Shown: piece by piece, positions 10,398 to 23,300 of the stretch
Layout of the letters: each line of letters starts with the position of its first letter
How positions within the stretch are numbered: the stretch's first letter is position 1
Assembly: GCA_022432975.1 (NCBI GenBank)
Contig: CM039508.1
Coordinates: 47,023,646 to 47,087,645 of the forward strand
From: Begonia masoniana
Taxonomy: Eukaryota; Streptophyta; Magnoliopsida; Cucurbitales; Begoniaceae
DNA length: 64,000 bases
Reading direction: 5' to 3'
Position numbers and translations under genes: made by a program
Notes under the pieces: model-generated
What the model saw: only the letters and a program-made list of their open reading frames with translations
Database searches by the model: none
What the model was told of the DNA's origin: nothing

Positions 10398-12906
10398 TGT
10401 AATACTCGGCTTTACGGGATATTAATATTATAATATATGTTGGTATTTTTGTAAATATGTCAAATCAAGTCTGTTTTACGAAAAGAAAGCGTCATTAGAA
10501 TCCTAACGATTAATAGGAATTTTCAGGAATTTACGAGAATTTTCGGAGCGATAACGCTATATTTCGAGTAATTACGTTTCTCGTACTATAGAAGACGTTT
10601 TAGTAAAAATAGTAAACGAGGTCCGATTTGCGAACGGACAGTTTTAATAAATCTCAAATAATAAGTTGGACTTATTGGTGAAATAAGAAGATTTGATGAA
10701 ACCGAATAGTTAGTTAATTAATGAAACAAAGTACGAAACAAATAGAAAATCAAAGGAAGGGCAAAACGGTAATTTGTTAAACCAAATTATAAAATAACCT
10801 AAATCCTTTTCTTCTTCTTCATTTCTCCTCTGCCGCGTGAAGAACCAGAGAGCGAAGCTCTCTGCCGTCGGCGACTCCTCAACGTTCCGACCTCCGATTC
10901 GTCTCCCGATCGTCTCGTTTTTTCACGTTTTCTCCTCCAATCGACGCCCTAGGTATGAATCTACGATCTTAGAGCGTTTACTTCGATTTTTACGGAGTTT
11001 GAACAATTAGGATTTCGTTTAGGTTTCGTTTAAAAATGTAAATTAGAGTTCGAAATTTATAGATTTGTCGTGTTTAAGGACATAATGAATGTATTAAACG
11101 TTATCGGACGAAATTAAGACGATTTAGGAGAAATGTTAAATTTGAGAATTTTCGAATTTTCGGAAAAACTCGTAATTTAGGATTTGAGGTACCGAGCGTG
11201 TAATTGCTCGATGAAATAGCTCGATGAATTTGATTAAAGCTATAGAAAATTTCTTTAGTGAAGGTTTTGTAATTTGGACGTTTAAGTAGCTTAAATTGGT
11301 TTTAACGGCGAATATTGTGTTTTGCCTCAGACAAACAACGCTCGTGGACGGAACTTGAGCTGCAACGGACACGAGGTAAGTTCTCGTGATCTTCTCTGGC
11401 CGATTGGCCTACACCGTACGTCGAGGTCGTCTCGAGGAGTTTTGGTGACATGTTTATTTAATCGCTTTGGTTGGGTAGTTAGGGTTCGACTGTTTTATAG
11501 ATTGATGTTGTGTTTTGATGGTATGCTCCGTATGTATGTTTACTTTATGTCATATTGAACTGTTCACGCATCACGTGTTTTTAAAAGAACATAGAAAATA
11601 AATTTCCGCATGATGTTTTAAAGAAAATGGCGATGTGGCCTGAAGAGGGGCACGACCTATTGTGAAGATCGATTACGGGTTTGTCACAATACTACATCTA
11701 TTGCATATTCATACAGTTATACAGTTATAGGTCATGCGAGATGGGGCTCAGGCACGGCTGTACGCGTTGTAAGCGTGTACCCCCCCTGTCTAGCTGGAAA
11801 GAGTAGTCCGACCGCTGGATGTGCTCTCTCCGGTTAGGAGGCTGAGATCTCGGTGACACCCATAGAGTAAAGATAAAGAAAATGTTGCACGATTTCTGAA
11901 CTCATATGCATAGCATGCATTTACAGTTACGAGAGCTTGCTGAGATTTTTATCTCATAAGTGTCTATATGGTGTAGGTGACTTCGACATAGGTGAGGATG
12001 AGATCCCTCCACCTGAGGAGTGATGCAGTTGACGGAGGATGGCTTGCGGTGGTGTGTTGCGCAGTCGATACTTGACTTGACCCGTGGGTGTATGGTTAGC
12101 GATAAAACAATGTATAGATGTTTTGGTAACAGTTTATAAAACGTTTTGTTAAGGTTTTTATTTAGATTGTACGAACTGCTTTGTGGTTTTAAACAGGAGG
12201 AAATGTTTAGTTTTCAAACGGATCCACGCAGTTCATTTTCACAAAACGTATCTTGTTTAATTTCGTTTCGAGTCGGTTTTGAGTGGTATTAAATATGAGT
12301 ATCGAGTAGTTTTATGTCAAATGGAATTGTGAAGATGGGTTTATGTTTAATGATAATTGAGGATAAAATAGAGATGGATAGAAGTTGTTAATGTGCAGGG
12401 GATGGTTTAATTGAAGGAGATTTGCTCTCTGGAATCTCAGATTCCAGAGAGCTATTTAGAAAAAAATACAAGGGCCAGCTCTCTGGAATACAGAGAGCTT
12501 GGCGAGCGATCGCCTGGGAAGGCGATCGCGGGCCAAAGTGAGATCGTCGAAGGGGCGATCGTGCGCCGCGGGTGAGGGGCGACTGATTGCCCCTCCCTTG
12601 TTTGCATTCGGCGATCGATCTCCTGAAATAGGAGATCGATCGCCACACATATTTTATGGGACAAAGTCTCTTATGCCCTCACTTGTGGCCGATTTTCTTT
12701 TAAGTTTTAATTGTTTTTATTAAAATGTTTTAAGTGTTATTTAATTAGTTTTGTATTTTGTTTTAAATGATTTAAAGATTTGATTTTAATTCCGACTTCA
12801 ATTCTGATTTCGATTTCGATTTAAATTTCGCCTAGAGTTTATTTAAAGTATAGGGATAAAAAATATATATATACGGGAAATTGGGTACAGTATTAGGGTC
12901 GTTACA
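10398..12906 (+). mobile_element. solo LTR of a Ty3/gypsy-type element, TSD TCATC
   Basis: The sequence starts TGTAATACTCGG and ends GTCGTTACA. It is bounded by the same 5 bases, TCATC (10393-10397 and 12907-12911), an exact TSD. There is no internal domain, so it is a solo LTR of 2509 bp left by LTR-LTR recombination. Its ends match the TGTAAYACYCGG...CGTTACA pattern of the other gypsy LTRs in this window, but the body differs, so it is a separate family. Its 3' third contains five perfect hairpins (see the separate entry). Confidence 0.93.
12424..12644. repeat. cluster of five perfect inverted repeats inside the solo LTR
   Basis: Perfect hairpins: 12424-12452 (14-bp arms, 1-nt loop, GCTCTCTGGAATCT); 12477-12499 (9-bp arms, 5-nt loop); 12506-12529 (9-bp arms GCGATCGCC, 6-nt loop); 12574-12595 (7-bp arms GAGGGGC, 8-nt loop); 12610-12644 (15-bp arms GGCGATCGATCTCCT, 5-nt loop). 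The first two share CTCTCTG, and the third and fifth share GCGATCG. The block is much more GC-rich than the rest of the LTR. Confidence 0.9.
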
Positions 12907-13797
12907 TCATCTCTTACTTTCTCAGTCTAAGATAACCAAAGAATAAGTATAAGAGAGAGAGAGAGCATAGACTATAGGATTTCCACTATCATATTATTCC
13001 CCACGACATTGGAGGACTGAACTTGCTTTTCAATTTCATAGGTTAGCAAAAAAAGAAAGGCAGACATAGGAAAAGCATCAAGAAAAGATCACATACCATG
13101 TGGATATTCCTTCTTTACTTTTCTGTTATTCCATTCCCATGTAGAACAAGTACAGCTTCGCTCAATTCGAGGAAGCCTTCTCCAATGGATGGAGTGGCAC
13201 TGTAAACAGAAAAGTAATATATAATACCGCAGCTACTAGTCCCACCAAAGCAGATTGCCTCCAGGCTCTAGTCGGACTTCAATTCATCACCATGAAACTG
13301 GCAAGGCATTAGATTCCCCTCCCTGCTCAACTATTGGCTTAAATATGTCCTTCTGAATTGAGAGAACCAAGTTAACCAGAACTGCAACAAGGAAAGTCTC
13401 TGAAAATAATACTATAACTATATAAGGTGAGAAGAAATAGTTAAGTTTACTCCTAATAATTTGAAGGCAATGGTTAATAATTTGGAATTAATTTTCTCTA
13501 CTGGCACCCCGATTGGGGAGATTATAATGCCCTTGTATAATGCACAATCAATGTCATCTGAAGCTGTTAAGCATACTACTTCCCAATGAGCTCTTCTATT
13601 TTTCCAAATCTTAAAGGAAGTAAATTTACAAACCAAATTGAATAGCTGTGCGTAGATGATCATGTTAAGATCTGCATCACAAATTACCCTCTTCTTCAAG
13701 TTCCCAAGTTTAGCATAACAGAAGAGAATATTGCAGCTGATCATCGAAATCAGTGGTATTAAAGTTTTAGCTCTGGGTTAGACAATAAATGCTGAAA
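12907..13797. other. intergenic, no gene recognised
   Basis: No supported coding or repeat structure. A short (GA)n run occurs near 12954-12965. Confidence 0.4.
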
Positions 13798-14700
13798 CTC
13801 AGTGACGTGAACCTAAAATATTAGAGATCTTAGACCCAACACGCAATGCAGAATTCAAAGGGAATAATGCCTTTATTGATTCGAAAGAACAAGAAGAAGG
13901 AACTTGACCCCAATCGAAAGTTAGCGATGGAATCGAAGTTATCAGAAAAGTAGTTAGACCCGAACAAAACTCGTTGGTTAAACCTAAGCTATCAAGTTCG
14001 ATCTTTTCAAGAATACACTTGAAGAAAATCAAGTTCTAATCCAATAACTTAAGAAGAAAATTATAAGGATCTCACCTCAAAGCAAAAGCTTCATTAAAAA
14101 TCAATTCATTCAAAAGTTACTAAAATCTATTACAAACCTTCCTTAAATAGGCAAAGGTATAAATTTAATAAGGTAATAACATAATTAGAAACTAATAAAA
14201 TATCCTAATTAGACAATAGGAAAGTTTCTAAAAAACAAGAAAAGAAAAATTGTGATTTGGAAAGTGGTGCAAGTGGATGGTGGCCGCGGTAATTAGGTTT
14301 AAGTAGCATGAGCCTCGAGTTTAATTCAGATTGTGGGCCTAGCCTAATGGTGTGACACTTGTAAGAACTTTGAAGTTAAATTCTGTTGGGCTAGAGTAGC
14401 GCCATATTGGGTGACCATGTGGAAAGCCTTTATTTTTTAGACATCTCTTACATTTTGGGCTTCGTTCTGGGCTTCTTTTTCAATCCTTACTTCTTCATCA
14501 ACACTTACTAATATTATGGTTTGTTGCACATCTTGTGATGATTCCTTTTCTTGGATGTCTTTTATTAAAATTTGTCGTCTTTTGTTTATTTTCTTTGTTC
14601 TTGATCTCGACATTGATCCTCCTATGTTTATCAATGGATCTTGGCTCCCTATTGCTTCTTGATTGTCCTTGGTTGCTCCTTTGATTACATCACTCAGTAA
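13798..14700 (-). mobile_element. degenerate gypsy-like retroelement fragment, minus strand
   Basis: The first ~250 bp carry the phrases GACCCCAATCGAAAG and GAACAAAACTCGTTGGTTAA. These recur in the composite repeat at 51606-54043 (both orientations), so they mark one dispersed repeat family. At 14437-14640 the minus strand encodes INIGGSMSRSRTKKINKRRQ. This resembles the (G)GPMTRARTKKI motif at the end of plant gypsy gag proteins. No enzymatic domains remain. Confidence 0.5.
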
Positions 14701-14776
14701 ATGTGTTTTTCATGTCGACCTGCATTTCAGTCCTTGCCTTTTTCGCTTTCCCTTCGCCTTCCACGTGATCTACTTC

Positions 14777-15303
14777 TCAATACCAAATTATATGAGCATT
14801 TAGCAGACTCTGGATGTTGTTTCCATCTACATGCTGACTGCTCCAATGCTTGATCAGTACCTCATCACCTGTATTCCGAACAATTTGAACAGATTTACTT
14901 CCTTTATGCTGCAAGGACTTTAATTTCTCCATGGCAAGTACAAAGCCATTATGAACTTGCTCACTACTTTCATCTGAACCATTCATTCAAATCCTTCAAA
15001 AGCATTTCACACTAAGCTACGTGTCTTTCTGAAGATATGGGATCAATGAGACTATTAAGAGGTTCCATTTGGAAAACGATGTAGCTGTTTCATCTCTTTA
15101 AAAAGTTCAGAAACAGCCAACACATCACCATTAGTGCATGATCCTGAAATTAAAACGACACCTTCACGCAGCAGTGCTCCATTTTGTCTATCGACTTTAG
15201 AGCCTCCGCAAGGTTAGCTTCTTTACAAAACAAATCTGTCAAAGTGGTAAAAGTTGATGCGATTGGAATGAGCTGCATCCGAAGCATGCTTTGAAGAATC
15301 AGA
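14777..15303 (-). pseudogene. PPR-protein C-terminal pseudogene fragment
   Basis: Minus-strand translation gives consecutive PPR-like helices: MLRMQLIPIASTFTTLTDLF, then CKEANLAEALKSIDKMEH. After a +1 frameshift near 15170 it continues VVLISGSCTNGDVLAVSELF and KEMKQLHRFPNGTS, ending in a stop at about 15055. The spacing and the LCxxGDVxxAxELFxEM pattern fit P-class pentatricopeptide repeats. Downstream on the same strand, 14777-14986 encodes EQVHNGFVLAMEKLKSLQHK, which resembles the non-repeat tail that follows the last repeat in some PPR proteins. The frameshift, stops and loss of the N-terminal repeats make it a pseudogene. PPR proteins normally act in organelle RNA processing. Confidence 0.6.
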
Positions 15304-16509
15304 ATTGTGATAAGGAAGGCTTAAAAAATAATACAGCCGTAGGAAGAAAATGGTTGATGGCTGTCAAGGGTAGTTTTGTTAATGTTTATATGTTTTTGTA
15401 GAGGGGGAAACTGTTAGTGGGGAGTGTATTTTGGTGATGTGGATTCTGTGGGGACCATGGGAAGGATCATCAATCATTGTGTAAACTTTGCCGGAAGGCT
15501 GGAGCCAAATCCGTGGATAGCCGGATTTGTGGAGTGCTAGTTATCTTTGTGTGTTTTCTTACTGTATTCTGCTTTTATTTTTCAGTTAATATAATCAGTT
15601 CCACCCTTCTACCTTATCACATTGCTTCTTCAATCTCTCCAACTAAATCATTATCTGCAACATCGTGGCAACACACACCTAGTGCCACCATCTCTGTCCT
15701 TTAGCTTGAACACTCCTTCTATGTTTCCCACTCTACACAAACTTTTAACCAGATTAAGTATAATTTAAGATTTTGGGAAAACACCTTATCCAACATTTCA
15801 TGGAAAACGATAGAGAGACTCTAGCATGTTCAAATTTCTAAATAATACATGAATGATGTCATTTTCGGTATCTATATCAGGAGAAAGCTCAAAAGAGTTC
15901 AAACATATTAACTAAATCAATGGTCTTACCCATTTCTTTCATTTTTTGCAACACCTCTGAATGATCGTAGCAATTGTAAATGGATCAGCTACTTGACCAT
16001 CCATTCCTCTATCTTTACGCATTCGAGCACCAGGATCCAACATATTAGAGTTGCAAATGGCAAGAACAAGAAAATGACATGTCAATCTGTTGGGAAGAAA
16101 GTTACTCTTGATCATGATAGATCCTTTTCTTTGACAATCCATGCAATAGTATATTATATGAAGCCAAATTGGGGCACTAGCAGGCATACTGTTAATTCTG
16201 TACAATCTTATCAAATAAGCCAATCTCTGTTTACACATTACCTAATTTACAAGCCTCAACAATCATAGTGGTGTGGAAAATAGTATCTACAACACGATGG
16301 ACTTCATCATTTAAACAAGCAAAATCAAAATTAACCATCGAAGTTTATTTTTTATTGGTTAAAGAATGATTGAATGAATTGGCTATCAAAGTTTTATCAA
16401 TCAAATTACCAATTCAGAAATCGAGATTACATTGACCATAATCACGTTCATTTTGCATCCTGTAAGATACTATTTTGGCATGTCATTACAGATGGATATT
16501 TCTTCCCTA
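15304..16509. other. no gene recognised
   Basis: This lies between two minus-strand pseudogenes. A minus-strand phrase near 15750 (LVKSLCRVGNIEGVFKL) looks PPR-like and may be a more eroded upstream part of the same PPR pseudogene. The short ORFs at 15939-16268 have no recognisable domain. Confidence 0.35.
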
Positions 16510-17568
16510 GTCAATGAGCTTAGAAAGCAACAATCGGCTGCCAGAGGATAAAAGCCAAGAGGACTGAAGCAGAGAAGCAAAGCAAATCCACTGGAGAATT
16601 TATAACTGCCTTTTTACTATTTTCAAGAAGATCAATTAGAATAAGCATTACAATAACATGCCCCAGCTTGGGTTTCAACTCATTCACCGTTTTTACATAT
16701 AACCATTTTCGACGTTCATGAGAACCAAATGAAACTGAACTGTTGCAACATTCCAACATCTGAAAATCAAGTCAACAATAGTAGTTAACAAGAGTAGCGC
16801 TGTAAATTTCATGTCTAGGTCGATGCACTCTAAGCAACACTAATTGAAGTTTTTATTAAGATATAAAATTTGAGAACATAATATGGAGTACTATGTAGGC
16901 ACTACATACTCCATAGTGTGCTGTCAATTGAGACCCAAAAAGTCCCAGGGCAAAGGAAACACATAATTTTTTATACACTATTTTCAAACTATAAAACAAT
17001 AGATAATCATTCACTTGCTGTCCGAAAGTTTACGAAAAGTAGGAAGAGACAGCAGATTAAAAAAATCAACAAAAATCAAATAATTCCATCTAACCTTGAG
17101 AGTAAATAGCCAAATAAATTACATCTGTAGGAGATGCTTTCCTCTGAAGTTGATTTTGCGCTCCCAAGATATGTTGACAAATAACTCATAGAGACCCATA
17201 CCAAAGACCAGCATTACAGTTCCTAAAAGATATACATCAGCAAATACAATTGCAAAGGAATGGATAAAATAATCCGGTTCGTAACTCATAGCAAAGCTTT
17301 TTTAAATGAGTAATTATTTCCAAAGATTTCTAAATTCAGAGTTGAGAGAATTTCTGATAAAAGGACTATTATTACTCAACAGTTTGACCACAGATCAAGC
17401 ATTTTCAAGTGTTGGAAGAAAGAGAAGGCAGCTTAATGAAAGAAGGTAGAGATTAGCAAAACAAGCAAGTATAATTACAAAACCACCTATTGACTCGACC
17501 AGTATCATGATTATTTTACCCGGATTTACAAGGTATTCCTTGAAAGATGAAATAACATAAGTACAGCC
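16510..17568 (-). pseudogene. UPF0114-family membrane protein pseudogene, 5'-truncated
   Basis: Three exon-like segments in the right order on the minus strand match the plant UPF0114 (YqhA-like) membrane protein family. (1) 17487-17568: CTYVISSFKEYLVNPGKIIM then ILVESI, with a GT donor. (2) about 17110-17237: YLLGTVMLVFGMGLYELFV, then LGSAKSTSEESISYRCNLFG after a frameshift. (3) 16520-16759: WLYVKTVNELKPKLGHVIVM, then LLENSKKAVINSPVDLLCFS and ASVLL, preceded by an AG. The conserved C-terminal Ser-Ser-Gly tail appears only in another frame. The acceptors before segments 1 and 2 read CGG and CTG where CAG is expected. Two frameshifts occur in segment 2, and no upstream exon for the transit peptide or first helix is present. 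This is therefore a decayed copy. Confidence 0.75.
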
Positions 17569-18289
17569 CCGCATCAAGTGGGAATAAAAAATATCATACA
17601 ATAACTTATTGTAATATAACACGATTCACAGCTAATATTATCAATATAAGGCTTTTCTACCAAATGAAAACTCAACTTCATACATTATTTTCAGTATTCT
17701 GCCATTACAGAAGTTCCCAGGAAATTCAAAAGCTACATTTGCACAGAAAAAAAGCTATTTATTACTCTCGTTATCAGAAGACTCTCGAGATAATACTCAT
17801 TTGTCGAAGTTAAAGGGGTATTTCCATCATAAATTTTCAATTCAGTAACGAACCACGCCACGGTATCAGGAATTAATTTTGTCCATGTGAATATATGATC
17901 ATAAAGAAAATAGTCGAGCAGATTAATTATTGAAGAGGGAAAACGAAAAGTCATACTCATACCACTATGAACGTAGAACTAAAAGTACTCTGAAACTGGA
18001 GAAAATGCCATCTTCAAGAAAACCGGTGAGAGGTTTTGAAGGAGTCAATGAGAAAGGAAGGTCTATAGGCCGATGAAGACGACGACGGCGATACCACCGT
18101 CGTGAGAGGCCTCGCATTAGAGATCAACGATGGAGATGGTTTCATAATAGCAGACGGAAAGTGGAATGAAAGAAAAGTATGGACATTAGAAGAGCTTCAC
18201 TTCAAGCAGAGAATAATGGCGCGCATCTTCTCCTCCCAGTATTTTCGAGTAACTTGTTTCAATCGCTACTTCTTTTTCCTTTGAGAGGC
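17569..18289. other. no gene recognised
   Basis: This is where the missing 5' exons of the UPF0114 pseudogene would be expected, but no matching helix-rich exon was found. Short ORFs (17733-17960, 18102-18284) show no domain. Confidence 0.35.
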
Positions 18290-18914
18290 TAAAGTGCAAT
18301 TGTACCCTTATAATTTACACCGTAAATTTGGGTAAAGTACAATTTGGCCCCTACAACTAGATGAAATGAGCAATTTACACCATAAAATTGAATAATAGGC
18401 AAGAACAATCTTAATGTATTGATAATGGGCAATATGTCCCCTACCGTCATATTTTTCATCAAAAAGTAACATTTTTTCACTTGTTCATTTTTTTTTTCCG
18501 AAATGCCCCTCACTGGACCGAACCGGACCAAACCGGTTCAGCTAATTTCACTCTTATTTATTTATTTTTTTTAAATCCTATTTCTCGAAAAAGAAAAGAC
18601 AGATGAATAGAATTAAAAAAATAATAAAAAATCAAAGTGCAATTAGCCGAACCGGTCCAATTCGGTTCGGTCCAGTGAGGGGCATTTCTGAAAAAAAAAT
18701 GAACAAGTGAAAAAACATTACTTTTTGACAGAAATTATGACGGTAAGGGCCATATTGCCCATTATCAATACATTAAGGTTGTTCTTGCCTATTATCCAAG
18801 TTTACGGTGCAAATTGCCCATTTCACCTAGTTATAAGGGCTAAATTGCACTTTATTCAAGTTTACGGTGTAAATTGTCTATTTCACCTAGTTGTAGAGGC
18901 CAAATTGCACTTTA
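18290..18914. mobile_element. foldback MITE related to the MULE at 28.5-51.1 kb
   Basis: The two arms, about 18290-18540 and 18655-18914, are long inverted repeats of each other. The left arm begins TAAAGTGCAATT and the right arm ends AATTGCACTTTA. Both contain GGACCGAACCGG-type blocks, a GAGGGGCATTTC block and repeated GTTTACGGTGTAAATTG motifs. The right arm closely resembles 50895-51118, the terminal repeat beside the MULE transposase. No coding capacity. A clean TSD was not identified. Confidence 0.8.
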
Positions 18915-20310
18915 CCCTTTCTTTTAATTCTGAATCAATTTGAATTTCGTTCAAATTAGATTTAAACTATTTTTTTATAAATTAAATTAAAATTACGAGA
19001 TTCGATTAAATTTAAATCGAATTTTTTTTTAAACAAAATAAATTTCAAAATTTGCATTAATGTACAAATTAGACCATGATGGATTTTGCTTAACCAAGTA
19101 AAATATATATTATAATATTTATATCTTTTTTAATTCTATTTTAAAAATTATAAAAAACAACAAAATCATCTCAAACCTAACCTAAATCAAATAAAACCGA
19201 ATACAAAAAGCTTTTGTCAAAAGCGATTCTAAACACAGAATCTAAAACGAAAACCCAACTGAGCAAAACGATAAAATCAATTTGAGACCATTGTGTTTAC
19301 GATGATCAAAGTTTAAATTTCTCAATAAAATAAAATAGTTATAAAAGGTATTTTCAATCCAATAGTGAACTTAGATTTTCTTGATTCTCAAAATAAAATA
19401 AGTTTCATAAACAAGTCTTTGGAGTAAAAAAGCTTTACATGTTAAGAATTCTTAATGCCACGGCGAGGAACTTCCAACTCGTAATATGACAGTTGCAAAG
19501 ATTAAATCATCAAAGACGGATACGTAAGAAAGCGAAATTACAAACGAGACAATCCTCGCCATATGTAGGCTAAGCGGGAAGAACTCAAAATGCATAAATA
19601 GTCGATATATCTTTCGAAAAAGCCGTTGAAAAAGAGAAATCACAAAGGATAATCTATTAACTATTAAGGATTACAAAATTGTGCACTAAACTTACCTATA
19701 AATATTTGTTCTAGTGAGACAAAATGCAATGACTACTAGACTAAAATAATGGTAGGAGAAATTGAATAATGGCATGCAAACTTTTTAGGGGACTTCCAAA
19801 ATATCAATAAATACATGCCCAAATTATTAAAACCAATACCCAAGGGTCCTCTTCAATCCTTCTCATATTAGAGTGACGCAGCAGTGAACCCATCAATTAG
19901 CTCTTATTTTAATCGAAACTTGAGTTTCCGAATCTGGTAAGGTCGAAAGAAGAAATGCTGTTTTGTTATTTATTCCGAACAAATAGTAAATAGACAAAGG
20001 GTAATAGTAAATTTACCTTCTAATTCTACACTCTAATTTTATCTCATGACGTGTGATGCTCGTTAAATATTTTATTTTACCTCTTGACGTAGCACTCATT
20101 AATGTGTTACGTAAATCACACGTCAGTAGGTAAGATTAGTGAGCAGTTAATGTCTAATTTTACCTCATGAGGTGACACTCATTAATGTGTGTTGCGTAAA
20201 TCTCACGTAAGCAAGGAAGACTAGTGGGTAGAACCATAGGGTAAATTTCACGCTACTTTTAGAAAAATAATCAAATGGCATTGTAAAACTAAACCATCAC
20301 CTGCATAAGT
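18915..20310. other. intergenic AT-rich DNA downstream of ABCE
   Basis: No gene recognised. Between about 20028 and 20232 there are three imperfect copies of a roughly 65-80-bp unit containing CACTCATTAATGTGT and ACGTAAATCACACGT-like blocks. The last bases before 20311 presumably include the ABCE 3' UTR. Confidence 0.4.
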
Positions 20311-23300
20311 TTAATCGTCAAGATAATAATAAGAGCCAGCAAATTTTTGTTCTCTGTCTTTTGTCGAGTCCAATTTGTTGATTCTTGGCCGGAAATTAGT
20401 TGGATCGCGTCTAAATGTGATGTCCAGATGCTGCAAACAATTTTAACAAACCCAAGATGAGAATTATGATTTTATTAATCCACAAGGCAAATTTTTTTAA
20501 AAATAACTGTAAAATGTTGCTTTAAAAAGGAAAGAAAAGAGGATAACGTCTTACAGACAGGAAGAGATTCATTCCAGTCAACAATGACTGAGGAGAATTT
20601 GCTGTACAATCAAGTGACGGCTGCCCCTCATAAACAATGACTCTATCTGCTAAGTAGGTTGCCATGATAAAATCATGTTCGACCACAAATGCAGTTTTCT
20701 TTGCATGGAGGATGAACCTCTTTATGACTTTTGATGCCACAATACGTTGCTCAGAATCTAGATAAGCACTTGGTTCATCTATTAGATAAATATCTGCTGG
20801 CTGCAACATGCATAGATGACATTATGATAGATTACATTGCTAACCATCTAATTTGAAAAAATTTCATAAATAAGGAGTTATATAGCAAATTATATATAAT
20901 GTTGGAGTACAAAATGTAATAACTAAGAGTTAATATAATTCCACCGTTCTTTATTCATCGTATGATTTATTAACAGGCACAATCCCTAAAAACCCGAATC
21001 AACAATATAACTAACCTTTGTTTTAACTAAGAAAAGAAAAGTGAATGTTCAAGTAATTATTCAAAAACCACAGTAAGTTTGATTGCTACAAGCAGACAAC
21101 AAATCTTTCCAGAATGGCAATCATGTAAATTTGATACGAGCAGAAAAATACTCAAAATCATTAGAAAATCAGATTCAATCAACCAGCCAAAGATGAAATC
21201 AATGGGGACTAATGAACAAAATTTAAATATAAGTATTCTCCTAGCATTGGAAGACTCAAGTCCATGTCTATTCTGATAAGTCACTCCAAGCAATGCAAGC
21301 AATAGAAATGATTTAAAATTTGAATTCATTTATTATTGCACTAATAATCAATTGCAGTCAAATGCTACCTTTCCAAGGCACAGGCATAAAGCAACTCTTT
21401 GCAGCTCCCCACCAGATAGATTCACGACTTCTTGGTCCATTAGCTGTTCGATAAGCAGAGGCTTCATCACATCTGAAACAAACTGAGGATGCATATATGA
21501 ATCCCGTATTTTCTGATGTAGCAAATGCCTGACTGTGTTCGGAAATTTCGGACTGATCTTCTGGGGTTTGTAAGAAACATTAAATTCGGGAATCTCCACA
21601 TCAGAGTCCTCTACAGAATCAGGTTTCAACAAGCCAGCCTGCATAGGTTTGCACATCAGAAATCCTAACTAGCATATGATTCCCAAGACAACAGATGAAT
21701 ATAACGACGTTAACAGTCAAGATACCAGCATGCGAATAAAAGTTGTCTTCCCCGTCCCATTTTCACCAAGCATAACAATAATCTGAGAATCAGTGAATTC
21801 CCCCTCCATCACACGGAGCTTGAAATTTCCTTGAGTTTTGGCCATGGTAGGGTATTTGTACCGTGCATATGTCTCAATTTCCTCAGCATTTTCCTGAGGC
21901 GTCTCAGCAACCTAGGAGAGGAAAAGTCGATTCAAGAACGTAAAAAAATCATAGCGACATAATGTTTAAGTCGGTAGATTTACTTTGAAGGTCAGTGATT
22001 CATCTCTGAAGCGTAGATTTTCTGTGGGGACAAATCCAGCTAAGAAAATATTGATTCCCTCTCTGACAGAGAAAGGAAGGGTTACAACTCCATATGCACC
22101 AGGCTTTCCATACAAACAGCAAATAAAGTCTGATAAATAATCCAGGACACTAAGGTCATGCTCCACAACTATTACATAGCTGAAACAACAAATAAACAAC
22201 AATATCTTAGCTAAATGTACAATAATATCAGTAGGTGTGATTGGCACTAATTATATCTTTTAATGTCATGAAAATTCTATAAAATAGGAGAATTAAACCT
22301 ATTAGGCCTCAGCAAAGATCGAACAACTCGAGCAGCTTTAAGCCTCTGTTTCACATCAAGATAACTAGAAGGCTCATCAAACATATATATCTCTGCATTC
22401 TGTATTGCTACAACAGCTATGGCAAACCTCTGAAGCTCTCCACCAGATAAATCACCCACATTACGATCTATAACCTGATTGAGCTCAAGATCATGGCAAA
22501 GTTCTTCTTTCATGCCTCTCTCATCCTTCTGGTCAAGCACCTGGCCTACATTTCCTTGAACTGCTTTCGGAATGTGATCAACTATTGAGCTTTATAATAT
22601 CCTAATAAGCTAAACAAAAATAAAAAAGCAAGATGTCACATTAATAATTTAATGCGTAAGCGAGTGAAAATATATCAAAGGAGGTAAGCATCCCAATAAC
22701 TACAAACAATATTAACTAATCAAATCCTCCATAAAATGCAAGAAAATTCCATATGTACAAGAAATTCCAATTTTCACATTTTATTAAGCAGTGCACAATC
22801 CCTAAAAACCCGAATCAACAATATAACTAACCTTTGTTTTAACTAAGAAAAGAAAAGAGAATGTTCAAGTAATTATTCAAAAAGCACAGTAAGTTTGATT
22901 GCTACAAGCAGACAACAAATCTTTCCAGAATGGCAATCCTGTAAATTTGATACAAGCAGAAAAATACTCGAAATCATTAGAAAATCAGATTCAATCAACC
23001 AGCCAAAGATGAAATCAATGGGGACTAATGAACAAAATTTAATATAAGTATTCTCCTAGCATTGGAAGACTCAAGTCCCATGTCTATTCTGATAAGTCAC
23101 TCCAGGCAATGCAAGCAATAGAAATGATTTAAAATTTGAATTCATTTATTATTGCACTAATAATCAATTGCAGTCAAATGCTACCTTTCCAAGGCACAGG
23201 CATAAAGCAACTCTTTGCAGCTCCCCACCAGATAGATTCACGACTTCTTGGTCCATTAGCTGTTCAATAAGCAGAGGCTTCATCACATCTGAAACAAACT

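Noticed and set aside
12388..12723. Arg/Ser/Pro-rich ORFs in the solo LTR
   Set aside because: They are shadows of the hairpin cluster; no start context or domain.
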